From Streptomyces fructofermentans (GTDB lineage: Bacteria > Actinomycetota > Actinomycetes > Streptomycetales > Streptomycetaceae): a DNA stretch of 64,000 nucleotides. The position numbers and the translations under genes were made by a program. How positions within the stretch are numbered: position 1 is the stretch's first letter; every line of letters begins with the position of its first letter. The notes under the pieces are model-generated. The model worked only from the letters and a program-made list of their open reading frames with translations. It did no database searches and had not been told where the DNA came from. Of the stretch, positions 48,929 to 57,268 are shown piece after piece. The stretch spans positions 114,544 to 178,543 of the forward strand of contig NZ_BMWD01000014.1 of the NCBI RefSeq assembly GCF_014651055.1. The letters are read 5' to 3'.

Positions 48929-49450
48929 TCAGGCCCCGTCGCCGCGGTGTACGGGGCGTTCCATGCAGATCAGCCGCCCCCGGTCGTCCCACGACGGTAC
49001 GACCGCGAAGCCGAGGCGTTCGTAGAGCGCGACGGCTCCCTCGCGCCAGGCCCATACGGACAGGCCGACCCTGTCGATCCCGGCTCCGGGTGCTTCGGCG
49101 AGGGCGTGCGCGACGAGTCCGGAAGCGACGCCGCGCCCTCGTACGGTGGGCTCGGTCCAGAGCCTCTTGAGCTCCGAGCGCCCGTCGACGGGCGCGGTCA
49201 CGACGAGGCAGCCGGTGAAGGTGCCACCGAGTCGGGCCATGAGCACCAGGTCGTCCCGGAACGCATCGGCCGGGTCCAGGATCTCCGCGCGGTACCGGTG
49301 CGGAAGGTCGTCCACGGACGCGACGGCGACGCCCTTCTCCGCCTCGGTCGCCAGGTGGTACGCCGCCAGGAGCCGCGCCAGACCGCGCTCGGGGACGCCG
49401 GCCCCGCCGGAGCCGGGCCGGAAGGCGTGGATGTCGATCGTGCCGGTCAT
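48929..49450 (-). CDS. GNAT family acetyltransferase
   Basis: This 173-residue GNAT fold protein has LVLMARLGGTFTGCLVVTAP as the core strands, then LKRLWTEPTVRGRGVASGLV with the acetyl-CoA binding loop RGRGVA. GAVALYERLGFAVVPSW ends the fold. ATG 49450 is the natural start; a longer frame adds an unrelated segment. It stands alone with no obvious partner. The substrate is unknown. Confidence 0.8.
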   Translation of the reverse strand: MTGTIDIHAFRPGSGGAGVPERGLARLLAAYHLATEAEKGVAVASVDDLPHRYRAEILDPADAFRDDLVLMARLGGTFTGCLVVTAPVDGRSELKRLWTEPTVRGRGVASGLVAHALAEAPGAGIDRVGLSVWAWREGAVALYERLGFAVVPSWDDRGRLICMERPVHRGDGA

Positions 49451-50202
49451 CCCGTCAGCATCACACGCCCCAGCGGGGCCTGGTGACAGCGGTCCAGTAC
49501 GTCCCCGCAGCGGCACCGCGCATGGCGGTGACCCTCCTGCGCCACATGCGCCTCGTTCGCCTGGTACGCCGCACGGGTCTCCTGCTCATCCTGTGCGCCT
49601 CGCCGACCCCGTACGTCGCGCAAGGCTGCGTGTGCCACGCCTGCCTCGGCGTGCCGACCGGCGAGCCCGCGGCCCCGACCGCAGGCCCGGCGGGCCTGTG
49701 CCCGCCACGCCCTGCCCGAGGTCTCGCGGGTCCGCGGTGTCACCGGTGCGCGGCGGACCGGCGCGCGTTCAAGCTCTGACCGAACGGGTCCGGTCGCCGG
49801 GCATCCTCAACACCCGTCCGCACGGCAGTCGTTCAAGCGGGATGCGGGCGAACGGCGCCTGGATGCGCGCTCCCGGTCGTCTTCAACTTCTGACACCCTC
49901 ACGTCCGTCCGCCGCACCGCCGAAGGGACGTCCCAGCAGCTCAACGGGCATGCGGGTCGCGCGAGTTGCCCGGGTCCCCGCGAAGGCTCGTGAAGAAGAC
50001 GCGTCCAAGGGGTTGCCGACCGATTGCCTCATGACTTAAATCAACGCCTGAAGTAAGTAGTGCGGTCAACCATTCGCCCTCCTCCCCCACCGGCGCCGTC
50101 CGGTTCTTCAGTACGCCCTCGCGCAGGAGCCCCGTCAGGGGGGCACCCCGCCCGTGAGCGACCCGGACGCCCCGTCCCGCATCATCCGAACGGAGTGCAC
50201 GC
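49451..50202. other. 750-bp stretch without a recognised gene
   Basis: No convincing gene. A 98-codon rightward frame (49483-49779) contains a hydrophobic stretch and four cysteines but lacks a family match and a good ribosome binding site. The part near 50025-50070 is AT-rich and probably carries the promoter of the large secreted protein. Confidence 0.45.
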
Positions 50203-52743
50203 ATGAGACTCAGATCCTTGGGGATCGCCTTCGCCGCCATCGCGGCGCTGGTCGCCATCCCCGCCCAGGCGCCGGCCGCGGCGGCCGAGACGCCACTGTC
50301 CCAGGGCAAGTTCGCCACCTCGTCCTCCGACGAGAACGCCGGAACCCCCGCGTCCAGCGCGGTCGACGGCAACACCGGCACCCGGTGGTCGTCGGCGGCC
50401 GCCGACACGCAGTGGCTCCAGGTGGACCTCGGCGCGTCGGCCACCGTCACCCGGGTCGTCCTCAACTGGGAGGCCGCATACGGCAAGGACTACCGCATCC
50501 AGGTCTCGGACAACGGAAGCTCCTGGTCCGACATCAGGACCGTGACCGGCGGCGACGGCGGCACGGACACCCTCGACGTCTCCGGCCAGGGCCGGTACGT
50601 CCGGATGTACGGCACCGCCCGGGGCACCCAGTACGGCTACTCGCTTTGGGAGTTCCAGGTGTTCGGCGACGGCGGCGGAACGTCCCCGACGTGCGGCACG
50701 GCCAACGCGGCCAAGGACAGGCCCGCCACGGCATCCTCCACGGAGAACGGCGGCACGCCCGCAGCGAGCGCGTTCGACGGGAACACCGGCACCCGCTGGT
50801 CCAGCCAGGCGTCCGACCCCCAGTGGGTGCGGGTGGACCTGGGCTCGGTCCAGGACATCTGCCGCGTCGACCTCAACTGGGAGGCCGCGTACGGCAGGGA
50901 GTTCACCCTCCAGGCCTCGGCGAACGGCCAGGACTGGACGACCCTCAAGACCGTCACCAACGGCACCGGCGGCACGGCCTCGTACGAGGTGAGCGGCTCG
51001 GGACGGTACGTACGGGTCCACGGCACGGCACGCGGCACCGCGTACGGCTACTCCCTGTGGGAGGTCGCGGTGCACACGGGCTCCGGCGGCACCCCGCCCG
51101 TCGAGGGGGGCGGTGACCTCGGCCCCAACGTCATCGTCGTCGACCCCAGCACACCCAACCTCCAGGCCAGGTTCGACCAGGTCTTCGCCCAGCAGGAGTC
51201 GAGCCAGTTCGGCTCCGGCCGGTACCAGTTCCTGCTCAAGCCCGGTACGTACAACGGCATCAACGCCCAACTGGGCTTCTACACCTCGATCTCCGGGCTG
51301 GGGCTCAACCCTGACGACACGAAGATCAACGGTGACATCACCGTGGACGCGGGCTGGTTCAACGGCAACGCCACGCAGAACTTCTGGCGCTCCGCCGAGA
51401 ACCTGTCGATCAAGCCCGTGAACGGCACCAACCGCTGGGCCGTCGCACAGGCCGCGCCGTTCCGGCGGATCCACGTCGAGGGCGGCCTCAACCTCGCCCC
51501 GGCGGGCTACGGATGGGCATCCGGCGGCTACATCGCCGACTCCAAGATCGACGGCACGGTCGGGCCGTACTCCCAGCAGCAGTGGTACACCCGGGAGAGT
51601 TCGGTCGGCGGCTGGACCAACGGCGTCTGGAACATGACGTTCTCAGGCGTGCAGGGCGCCCCCGCGACGAACTTCGACACCGGTCCGTACACCACGCTGG
51701 AGACGACCCCGGTCTCCCGCGAGAAGCCCTTCCTCTACCTGGACGGCAACGACTACAAGGTCTTCGTCCCCGGTAAGCGCACCAACGCGCGCGGCGTCTC
51801 CTGGCCCGCCAACGCCGGCGGCACCTCGCTCCCGCTGGACCAGTTCTACGTGGTCAAGCCCGGCGCGACCGCCACGACCATCAACGCGGCCCTCTCCCAG
51901 GGCCTCAACCTGCTCTTCACGCCCGGCGTGTACCACCTCGACCGGACCATCGAGGTGACGCGCGCCAACACCGTGGTCCTCGGGCTGGGACTGGCGACCC
52001 TCATTCCGGACAACGGCGTCGACGCCATGCACGTGGCGGACGTCGACGGCGTCAAGCTCGCGAGCTTCCTGATCGACGCGGGCGCCGCCAAGTCCGACAC
52101 CCTCCTCCGACTCGGCCCGGCTTCCGGCTCGGCCGACCACGCCGCCAACCCGACGAGCATGCAGGACGTGTTCGTCCGCGTCGGCGGTGCCGGCCCCGGC
52201 CTGGCCGCCAACTCCGTCGTCGTCAACAGCGACGACGTGCTCATCGACCACACCTGGATCTGGCGCGCCGACCACGGCGAGGGAGTCGGCTGGGAGACGA
52301 ACAGGGCCGACTACGGACTGGTGGTCAACGGCGACGACGTACTCGCCACCGGGTTGTTCGTGGAGCACTTCAACAAGTACGACGTGCTGTGGAACGGCGA
52401 ACGCGGCCGCACCGTGTTCTTCCAGAACGAGAAGGCGTACGACGCGCCCAACCCGGCCGCGATCACGCACGACGGCATCGTCGGTTACGCGGGCTACAAG
52501 GTCGCGGACAGCGTCGACGTCCATGAGGCGTGGGGCCTGGGCAGTTACTGCAACTACACCTCGGACCCGTCGATCGTCCAGCAGCACGGCTTCCAAGTAC
52601 CGGTCAAGGCGGGCATCAAGATGCACGACATCCTGGTGATCTCGCTGGGCGGCAAGGGGCAGTACGCCCATGTCGTCAACAACACCGGTGCCCCGACCTC
52701 GGGAACGGACACCGTGCCGTCCAAGATCACCCAGTTCCCGTGA
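50203..52743 (+). CDS. Large secreted protein: two F5/8-type (discoidin/CBM32-like) domains plus beta-helix domain
   Basis: This 846-residue exported protein has a Sec signal peptide (1-28, ending APAAAAE). It has two discoidin-like domains at about 30-155 and 165-300, with a near-repeat (TRWSSAAADTQWLQVDLGAS and TRWSSQASDPQWVRVDLGSV; GYSLWE in both). The C-terminal 540 residues look like a right-handed parallel beta-helix, as in GH55- or pectate-lyase-like proteins (NVIVVDPSTPNLQARFDQVF, QAAPFRRIHVEGGLNLAPAG, GVWNMTFSGVQGAP). No catalytic residues can be assigned with certainty; a polysaccharide-degrading role is the best guess. ATG 50203 is preceded by CGGAGTG. Confidence 0.75.
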   Translation: MRLRSLGIAFAAIAALVAIPAQAPAAAAETPLSQGKFATSSSDENAGTPASSAVDGNTGTRWSSAAADTQWLQVDLGASATVTRVVLNWEAAYGKDYRIQVSDNGSSWSDIRTVTGGDGGTDTLDVSGQGRYVRMYGTARGTQYGYSLWEFQVFGDGGGTSPTCGTANAAKDRPATASSTENGGTPAASAFDGNTGTRWSSQASDPQWVRVDLGSVQDICRVDLNWEAAYGREFTLQASANGQDWTTLKTVTNGTGGTASYEVSGSGRYVRVHGTARGTAYGYSLWEVAVHTGSGGTPPVEGGGDLGPNVIVVDPSTPNLQARFDQVFAQQESSQFGSGRYQFLLKPGTYNGINAQLGFYTSISGLGLNPDDTKINGDITVDAGWFNGNATQNFWRSAENLSIKPVNGTNRWAVAQAAPFRRIHVEGGLNLAPAGYGWASGGYIADSKIDGTVGPYSQQQWYTRESSVGGWTNGVWNMTFSGVQGAPATNFDTGPYTTLETTPVSREKPFLYLDGNDYKVFVPGKRTNARGVSWPANAGGTSLPLDQFYVVKPGATATTINAALSQGLNLLFTPGVYHLDRTIEVTRANTVVLGLGLATLIPDNGVDAMHVADVDGVKLASFLIDAGAAKSDTLLRLGPASGSADHAANPTSMQDVFVRVGGAGPGLAANSVVVNSDDVLIDHTWIWRADHGEGVGWETNRADYGLVVNGDDVLATGLFVEHFNKYDVLWNGERGRTVFFQNEKAYDAPNPAAITHDGIVGYAGYKVADSVDVHEAWGLGSYCNYTSDPSIVQQHGFQVPVKAGIKMHDILVISLGGKGQYAHVVNNTGAPTSGTDTVPSKITQFP

Positions 52744-52772
52744 CGCGCGCGGAGTCGAGGTGACCTGAGAGC

Positions 52773-52801
52773 GTGCGGCCCGCCCCAGCGGCGGGCCGCA
52801 C
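52773..52801. terminator. Bidirectional hairpin terminator
   Basis: A perfect 12-base stem GTGCGGCCCGCC / GGCGGGCCGCAC with a five-base loop lies between the convergent beta-helix protein and FAD oxidoreductase genes. Confidence 0.8.
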
Positions 52802-52827
52802 GTGCGTACCGCGCGCCGTCGGCGGCC

Positions 52828-54069
52828 CTACCGCCCGAGGTCCCTTGCCACCTCGCGGGCCGCGCGTGCTCCCGAGGCCAGAGCTCCCTGGACGGACCCG
52901 GTGGCGCGGTGGTCCCCGCACACGTAGCGCCCGGGAGTGACACGCGAGGTACGGCTCAGCGGCAGCGGGGGCGCCATCACGGGCAGGGCGTCGGGAATCG
53001 TGCGCACGGTCAGCAGGTCCCAGCCGCCGGTGTCGGACCCGTACACCTCCGCGAGCGCCGTACGGATCTCCCCCTCCCGACCCGGCCGGTCCTCGCCGAG
53101 CACCGAGGTGGCGACGAGGGAGGTCCCCGCGGGCGCGTAGCCGGGCACCACCTCGCTGAGCACGCACGTGTTCAGGAATCGACGCCGCGCGTCGGTGAGC
53201 AGGGTGGGTTCGGCGAGCGGGGAGCGCGTCGCGGCATGGTAGTAGGTCGTCGTCACGCGATAGCCGGGCACGTCGAGTCCGGGGAGGAGCGTCGCGGCCG
53301 GTACCGGGCCCGTCGCGACCACGACCGCACGGGCCGGGAGTTCGGTGCCCGTGGCCAGTTCGACACCGTCGTCGGTCAGCGCCGCCACGGGGGTGTCGAG
53401 GCTCACGGTCGCCCCGGGCAGGGCCCCGGCGAGCAGACGCGGTACCGCCCCGATGCCCTCTCCGGGCAGGCAGAGCGTACCGCGCAGCATGCTGCGCCAG
53501 ACCAGGTGGAAGAACCGTCCGGACGTCTCCAGTTCGTCCTCGAGGAAGACGCCGGAGAGGAAGGGGCGGAAGAAGCGCTCGACGAACTCCTCGGAGAACC
53601 CCGCCGACGCGAGCGCCGTGCGGGTGGTGCGGTCCTCGCCGTGCTTGAGCACGCGTACGGGCGCCAGCATGTCCCGTGCCGACAGGGCGGCCAGCGCGAC
53701 GAGGTCGCGGGTGCCCGCCAGCCGCCCCGGACGCAGGTCGGGCAGGCTGCGAGGGTTGCGGGTCGGGTCGCTGAAGCGCAGCGGACCGTCGTCCGTGTGC
53801 ACCAGGACCCCCGGGGTGAAGGGCCTCAGCCGCAGTTCGCGCAGCGGCAGCCTGCGGCGCGCCTGCGGATAGGAGGTGTTGAACACCTGGAAACCGCGGT
53901 CGACGACGAACCCCTCGTGGCGGTCGGAGCGCATGCGCCCGCCGACCGCGTCGGAGGACTCCAGGACCTTGACGTCGAGCCCGGCCCCCAGGAGGTCGCG
54001 GGCGCAGGCCAGGCCGGCGAGTCCGCCGCCGACCACCAGGACATCGGGGACGCCGCGGGTGGCGGCCAT
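52828..54069 (-). CDS. FAD-dependent amine-oxidase/desaturase-like oxidoreductase
   Basis: This 413-residue flavoprotein has N-terminal VLVVGGGLAGLACARDLLGA (about 10-29), the following strand KVLESSDAVGGRMRS, and a C-terminal FAD segment RYVCGDHRATGSVQGALASG. The fold is that of the NAD(P)-binding Rossmann amine oxidase/carotenoid desaturase superfamily. It is distinct from CrtI and CrtU in this window. A carotenoid or amine substrate is possible but not shown. ATG 54069 is preceded by AAGGAGAGTGCC. It is followed downstream by the terminator shared with the convergent gene. Confidence 0.8.
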   Translation of the reverse strand: MAATRGVPDVLVVGGGLAGLACARDLLGAGLDVKVLESSDAVGGRMRSDRHEGFVVDRGFQVFNTSYPQARRRLPLRELRLRPFTPGVLVHTDDGPLRFSDPTRNPRSLPDLRPGRLAGTRDLVALAALSARDMLAPVRVLKHGEDRTTRTALASAGFSEEFVERFFRPFLSGVFLEDELETSGRFFHLVWRSMLRGTLCLPGEGIGAVPRLLAGALPGATVSLDTPVAALTDDGVELATGTELPARAVVVATGPVPAATLLPGLDVPGYRVTTTYYHAATRSPLAEPTLLTDARRRFLNTCVLSEVVPGYAPAGTSLVATSVLGEDRPGREGEIRTALAEVYGSDTGGWDLLTVRTIPDALPVMAPPLPLSRTSRVTPGRYVCGDHRATGSVQGALASGARAAREVARDLGR

Positions 54070-54447
54070 GGCACTCTCCTTCGTTCGGCGCGTCCTTCCG
54101 GGAGCCGCGGCCACGGCGGTCCGCGGCACGCGCGGACCGCCGCGCATCGTCGTGCGCGGTCCCACGACGCATCTTCCCGCCGCGGTGCCCCCACGGACGC
54201 AGGGCGCGCGGAAGTGGGACCGTCGCGGCGGCCCGCGGGGCGCGGGGCGACCACCGCGCGCGGTCACCCTGGCGCAGTCACCAGGACCCGCACCGTCCTT
54301 GAGCGGGAGCGCGAGCGGAAGCGGGAGGTCGGGTCGGGTCGGGTCGGGTCGGGTCACCATCCCCTGACGCCCGCTTCGGCAGCCGGCTCCGCCCGGCCCC
54401 GGTGCGCCGGGCCCGCCGGTCGTGGCTGTCGCCACGGGGCTGATCCG
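54070..54447. other. Gene-less stretch with TCGGG tandem repeat
   Basis: No gene. At 54327-54356 there are about five tandem copies of the pentamer TCGGG, preceded by GAGCGG-like hexamers (54301-54327). The G-runs on the plus strand have two-base spacers, so they fit a G-quadruplex pattern. The region is upstream of the FAD oxidoreductase. Confidence 0.5.
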
Positions 54448-54774
54448 CTACGTGCCCGGCGCCCGGTACCGGATCTGCTCCGCCTTGCGCAGGGCGTCCA
54501 AGGTCTCGTCGACGGTCAGGAGAACGGTCGTCTCGAAGGAGCTGAGTGCTCCGCCCCCGCTGATCGCCAGGGCAACCGCGGCCATGGACACGTCGTCGGG
54601 AGCCTCCCACAGGTTGTAGCCGTCGTGCGTGCCGAAGGCGTACCAGAAGCCGTGGAGCCTTCCGCCGACGGACTCGATGTAGGACTGTGCGGCCTTCGCG
54701 CGGTCCTCCGGGTGGCCGATCAGCCTCGCCCACGTCTCCGGCGTGTAGCTGAACCTCGACAGGTAGAGCGGCAT
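54448..54774 (-). CDS. GYD-domain protein
   Basis: This 108-residue protein is of the GYD family. The signature HDGYNLWEAPDDVSMAAVAL follows a typical N-terminus (MPLYLSRFSYTPETWARLIG). ATG 54774 was chosen because GGGAG lies 5 bases before it; the adjacent ATG 54777 would add one Met and is too close. Function is unknown; these are small ferredoxin-like-fold proteins. It precedes a small hypothetical gene on the same strand. Confidence 0.8.
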   Translation of the reverse strand: MPLYLSRFSYTPETWARLIGHPEDRAKAAQSYIESVGGRLHGFWYAFGTHDGYNLWEAPDDVSMAAVALAISGGGALSSFETTVLLTVDETLDALRKAEQIRYRAPGT

Positions 54775-54904
54775 CATGTCTCCCTTTCGTCCCTCAAGGG
54801 ATGCCCCACCGGGCAGCAGACGCGACGGGAACCGCCTGCCTGCCCCCCGAACGGCCGGAGGTGCTGACAGGCGCGGCTGGACACCCCGGCACCCCGGCGC
54901 CCGG

Positions 54905-55300
54905 TCAGGCGGAGGCGAAGGCCTCCTCGGGGGCGTCGTCGAGGACGAACCCGTTGTCAAGGCGCACGCGGACCGTGACGAGGAGCATCCGTCGCTGGTG
55001 GACGTCCCAATGCTCCTCCAAGGCCCCCACCTGCTCCTCCAGTTGGGTTCTGCTCGCCCGCGGCATCTGGTGGCCGAAGTCGTCGAGAAGCGACTTGAGA
55101 CGCAGGTACTCACGGACCTCGTGGCTCTGCTGCCGATGGTGCTCCACCACCTGCTCGACAGTGCCCTCGATGCCCGCGGCCAGGGCCAGGGAAGCGGTGA
55201 AGGCACCCGTCTCCTCCGAGGGCTCACCGGCGAGGGTCACCGACTCCCCCACTCGGAGATCCATGGCCAGCCGCACCCGTTGGCCCACGTTCAGCGTCAT
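54905..55300 (-). CDS. Conserved hypothetical protein, 131 aa
   Basis: I do not recognise the family. The protein (MTLNVGQRVRLAMDLRVGES...) begins with short beta strands and then a helical pair (GTVEQVVEHHRQQSHEVREY, SRTQLEEQVGALEEHWDVHQ) that may form a coiled coil. It ends in a strand and an acidic tail. ATG 55300 is preferred because GAAGGA lies just before it; ATG 55360 or 55459 would add unrelated N-terminal residues. It is divergent from the next membrane-protein gene. Confidence 0.6.
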   Translation of the reverse strand: MTLNVGQRVRLAMDLRVGESVTLAGEPSEETGAFTASLALAAGIEGTVEQVVEHHRQQSHEVREYLRLKSLLDDFGHQMPRASRTQLEEQVGALEEHWDVHQRRMLLVTVRVRLDNGFVLDDAPEEAFASA

Positions 55301-55468
55301 CGGTCCTTCGTCCTCCCAGTCGTCGCCGGCGCCCGGCTCCACATGTCGCCGCCAGGCATACCGGACAGGGAGCATGATCCCACCCTCACCTCCGACCACT
55401 CCCGCCTCCGGCCACGACAGGATCGAAAAGGGCTTCCGCCGCGACTCGGGCCTGGCCATAATCCGGTC

Positions 55469-56011
55469 ATGACCGGGAACACCTCACGTGCATACCAGGA
55501 GCGCTACGGCTGGGACCTCAGGACCACCGGAGTCGTGTCGCTCTCGGCCGTCTTCACCGCTGTCCTGCTGCTCCCGAACATTCCCTTGATCGCGCGAATA
55601 CTGGGCCTGCCCCTGTTCGGCGCGGGCGGGCTGTTCATGGCGTACATGGCACAGAGCCGCAAGGTCGCGTTCCGGGTGGACGAGACGGGTGTACTCCTCG
55701 GCGGAAACCCCGCCCGGTACGGGGCGACCACCGCCCACGTGCCCTGGAACGACATCAAGGGCCTCGTCCTGTGGCGCCAGGTCGCGGGCGGTGCCTCCGT
55801 GTCCTACGTCGGGGTCGCCCGCAGGAAGGGCGCGCCGGCCCTGCCCGGAGACGGCCCGAACGCGCGTGCCGCCCTGAAGCGTCTCGTTCCGGTTCCCGCC
55901 GATACGGCCATCGCGTCCCGGGCGATGACCGGATGGCGCGTCGACAAGGACCGACTGGCCGCTGCCGTGGCCCATTTCGCGCCTGGCACCCCTGTGCATG
56001 ACGACCGCTAG
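55469..56011 (+). CDS. Small membrane protein with two predicted helices
   Basis: This 180-residue protein has two adjacent hydrophobic helices near residues 21-60 (TGVVSLSAVFTAVLLLPNIP, LPLFGAGGLFMAYMAQSR), followed by a soluble domain resembling bacterial PH-like domains (VAFRVDETGVLLGGNP, VPWNDIKGLVLWRQ). No function is known. No ribosome binding site is seen; CATAAT (55457-55462) ends 6 bases before the ATG, which suggests a leaderless transcript. It is divergent from the 131-residue gene. Confidence 0.7.
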   Translation: MTGNTSRAYQERYGWDLRTTGVVSLSAVFTAVLLLPNIPLIARILGLPLFGAGGLFMAYMAQSRKVAFRVDETGVLLGGNPARYGATTAHVPWNDIKGLVLWRQVAGGASVSYVGVARRKGAPALPGDGPNARAALKRLVPVPADTAIASRAMTGWRVDKDRLAAAVAHFAPGTPVHDDR

Positions 56012-56184
56012 GCGAAGCCGATCCTGGGCACGTCGGCCGGCGCCGGGAAGCCTTGGGGCGGCGGGTGCCGTCGCCTCGCGGCCGGCGTGCCGCCGCCCTC
56101 GCCCGAGGATCGCGGCACGCCATGCACGCGTGACGGCTGAAGCCCCTCCGCGACGACCGGTGCGTATGTCGGAGGTGGTCCAGG

Positions 56185-56739
56185 TTGGCTGACGTGGCTG
56201 GGCCGGTGCGGAGTTATCGGTATGTCGGACCGCTGGAGCTGAAGGCCGCGGTCCGTCCTGGTGGCGGTGGGTGTCGGATCGCCTCGGCGGGTGACTTCGA
56301 CGGGTGGATCGGGGAGCAGCCGGCGGCGGAGCTGGCCGAACCGTTCACCTTCGTGGTCGATACGGACCGTGTGCTCCGGCTGGCGCCGCGGCGGAGCGAG
56401 CACGTGGCCTGTGCCGGCGGAGGCACGGTCCTGGGGGCCGGCGAGATCAGCTTCACGCGGGACGCGGACCGGTGGGCCGTAAGTGAGGTCAGCAACCAGT
56501 CCACCGGATACTGCCCGGACGTCAGCTCCTGGGTGGAGGTCGCCCGCGCGCTGGACGCCGTAGGACTTGAGCGGCCTTCCAGCTTCACCCACGAAGTGGT
56601 GTTCCGGCGGTGCCTCGACTGCCAGGAGCACAACATCGTGCGTGAGGACGACTTCGTCTGCGTCTTCTGCGGCAGCGATCTCCCCGCGGTGTGGAACGTC
56701 GATCCCACCGGGACTCGGATGGGACCGCCGGCTCCCTGA
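56185..56739 (+). CDS. Hypothetical protein with a CxxC zinc-ribbon-like end, 184 aa
   Basis: I do not recognise the family. The start is TTG 56185 with GGAGGTG 7 bases upstream. The protein is soluble and begins with a small beta-rich part (YRYVGPLELKAAVRPGGG). It ends with CLDCQEHN followed, 11 residues later, by CVFC (C-x-x-C pairs), a likely zinc ribbon. The middle (EPFTFVVDTDRVLRLAPRRS, GAGEISFTRDADRWAVSEVS) is regular. A short gap separates it from degraded mobile-element sequence to the right. Confidence 0.7.
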   Translation: MADVAGPVRSYRYVGPLELKAAVRPGGGGCRIASAGDFDGWIGEQPAAELAEPFTFVVDTDRVLRLAPRRSEHVACAGGGTVLGAGEISFTRDADRWAVSEVSNQSTGYCPDVSSWVEVARALDAVGLERPSSFTHEVVFRRCLDCQEHNIVREDDFVCVFCGSDLPAVWNVDPTGTRMGPPAP

Positions 56740-56761
56740 TACGCCTTGCCCGCGCAGCACT

Positions 56762-56930
56762 TCAGCTCTTGGTGAGGAGCGCGTCGATGATCCCGTGGTG
56801 CCGGGCGGCCGTCAGATCGTGAGTCGAGTCGGGCAGCGCTGCTGCGACCACAGCAGACGTCCGAACGGATCGGCGAGGACCTGCGTGCTCGTGCCATGGC
56901 TCTGGAGATTCCCGACGTAGTACAGCGTGG
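56762..56930 (-). pseudogene. Frameshifted fragment of an IS5-like DDE transposase
   Basis: On the minus strand one frame reads LYYVGNLQSHGTSTQVLADP followed by FGRLLWSQQ. A neighbouring frame continues ALPDSTHDLTAARHHGIIDA followed by LLTKS and a stop. The pattern (HG...QVLADPFGRLLW...LPxSxHDLTAARxHGIIDAL) is that of the central domain of IS5-family transposases. The frame shifts at about 56845. Both ends are missing, so it is inactive. Confidence 0.75.
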
Positions 56931-56997
56931 TCGGCACCTCGCAGCGGCACGAATCACGGGGGCACTACATGGCTGCCATGGGGGCGGCTGCTCCCGC

Positions 56998-57163
56998 CCG
57001 GACTTCGTGGCGCTCGCGGAGTCCTTCGGCGTCCCCGGCGTACGCGCTACCCCGCACTCCCTGGCCGACGACCTCGCCAAGTCCGCTGCTACGCCCGGCC
57101 CTTCAGTCGTCGCGCTGCCTGCGGTGCTGCGGATGTTCGCGCCGACGCACCTGGACCGAGGCC
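56998..57163 (+). pseudogene. Fragment of a thiamine-pyrophosphate-dependent enzyme
   Basis: The reading frame contains PDFVALAESFGVPGVRATPH followed by SLADDLAKSAATPGPSVVAL and PAVLRMFAPTHL. This resembles the C-terminal end of acetolactate-synthase-like TPP enzymes. Nothing upstream in this frame looks like the rest of the protein. It is a remnant beside the transposase fragment. Confidence 0.6.
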
Positions 57164-57217
57164 GTGAGGCGACCCGTGCACCTCGGCCGAAGCCGGCTCG
57201 CCCCGGCCGGACATGAC

Positions 57218-57244
57218 GGTGGGGCGGCACCAGGCCGCCCCACC
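57218..57244. terminator. Hairpin terminator of the FG-GAP gene
   Basis: A perfect 11-base stem GGTGGGGCGGC / GCCGCCCCACC with a five-base loop lies just downstream of the leftward FG-GAP gene. Confidence 0.75.
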
Positions 57245-57268
57245 GAACCCCCGTTGCCCGATCGCCGC

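Noticed and set aside
49483..49779. 98-codon frame with a hydrophobic, cysteine-containing peptide, considered as a leader peptide or small secreted protein
   Set aside because: It lacks the usual Streptomyces cysteine-attenuator pattern, has no ribosome binding site and lies upstream of no sulfur gene.
54327..54356. TCGGG tandem repeat considered as telomere-like or iteron sequence
   Set aside because: It is a simple sequence repeat in a promoter region with no palindromes or replication gene nearby.
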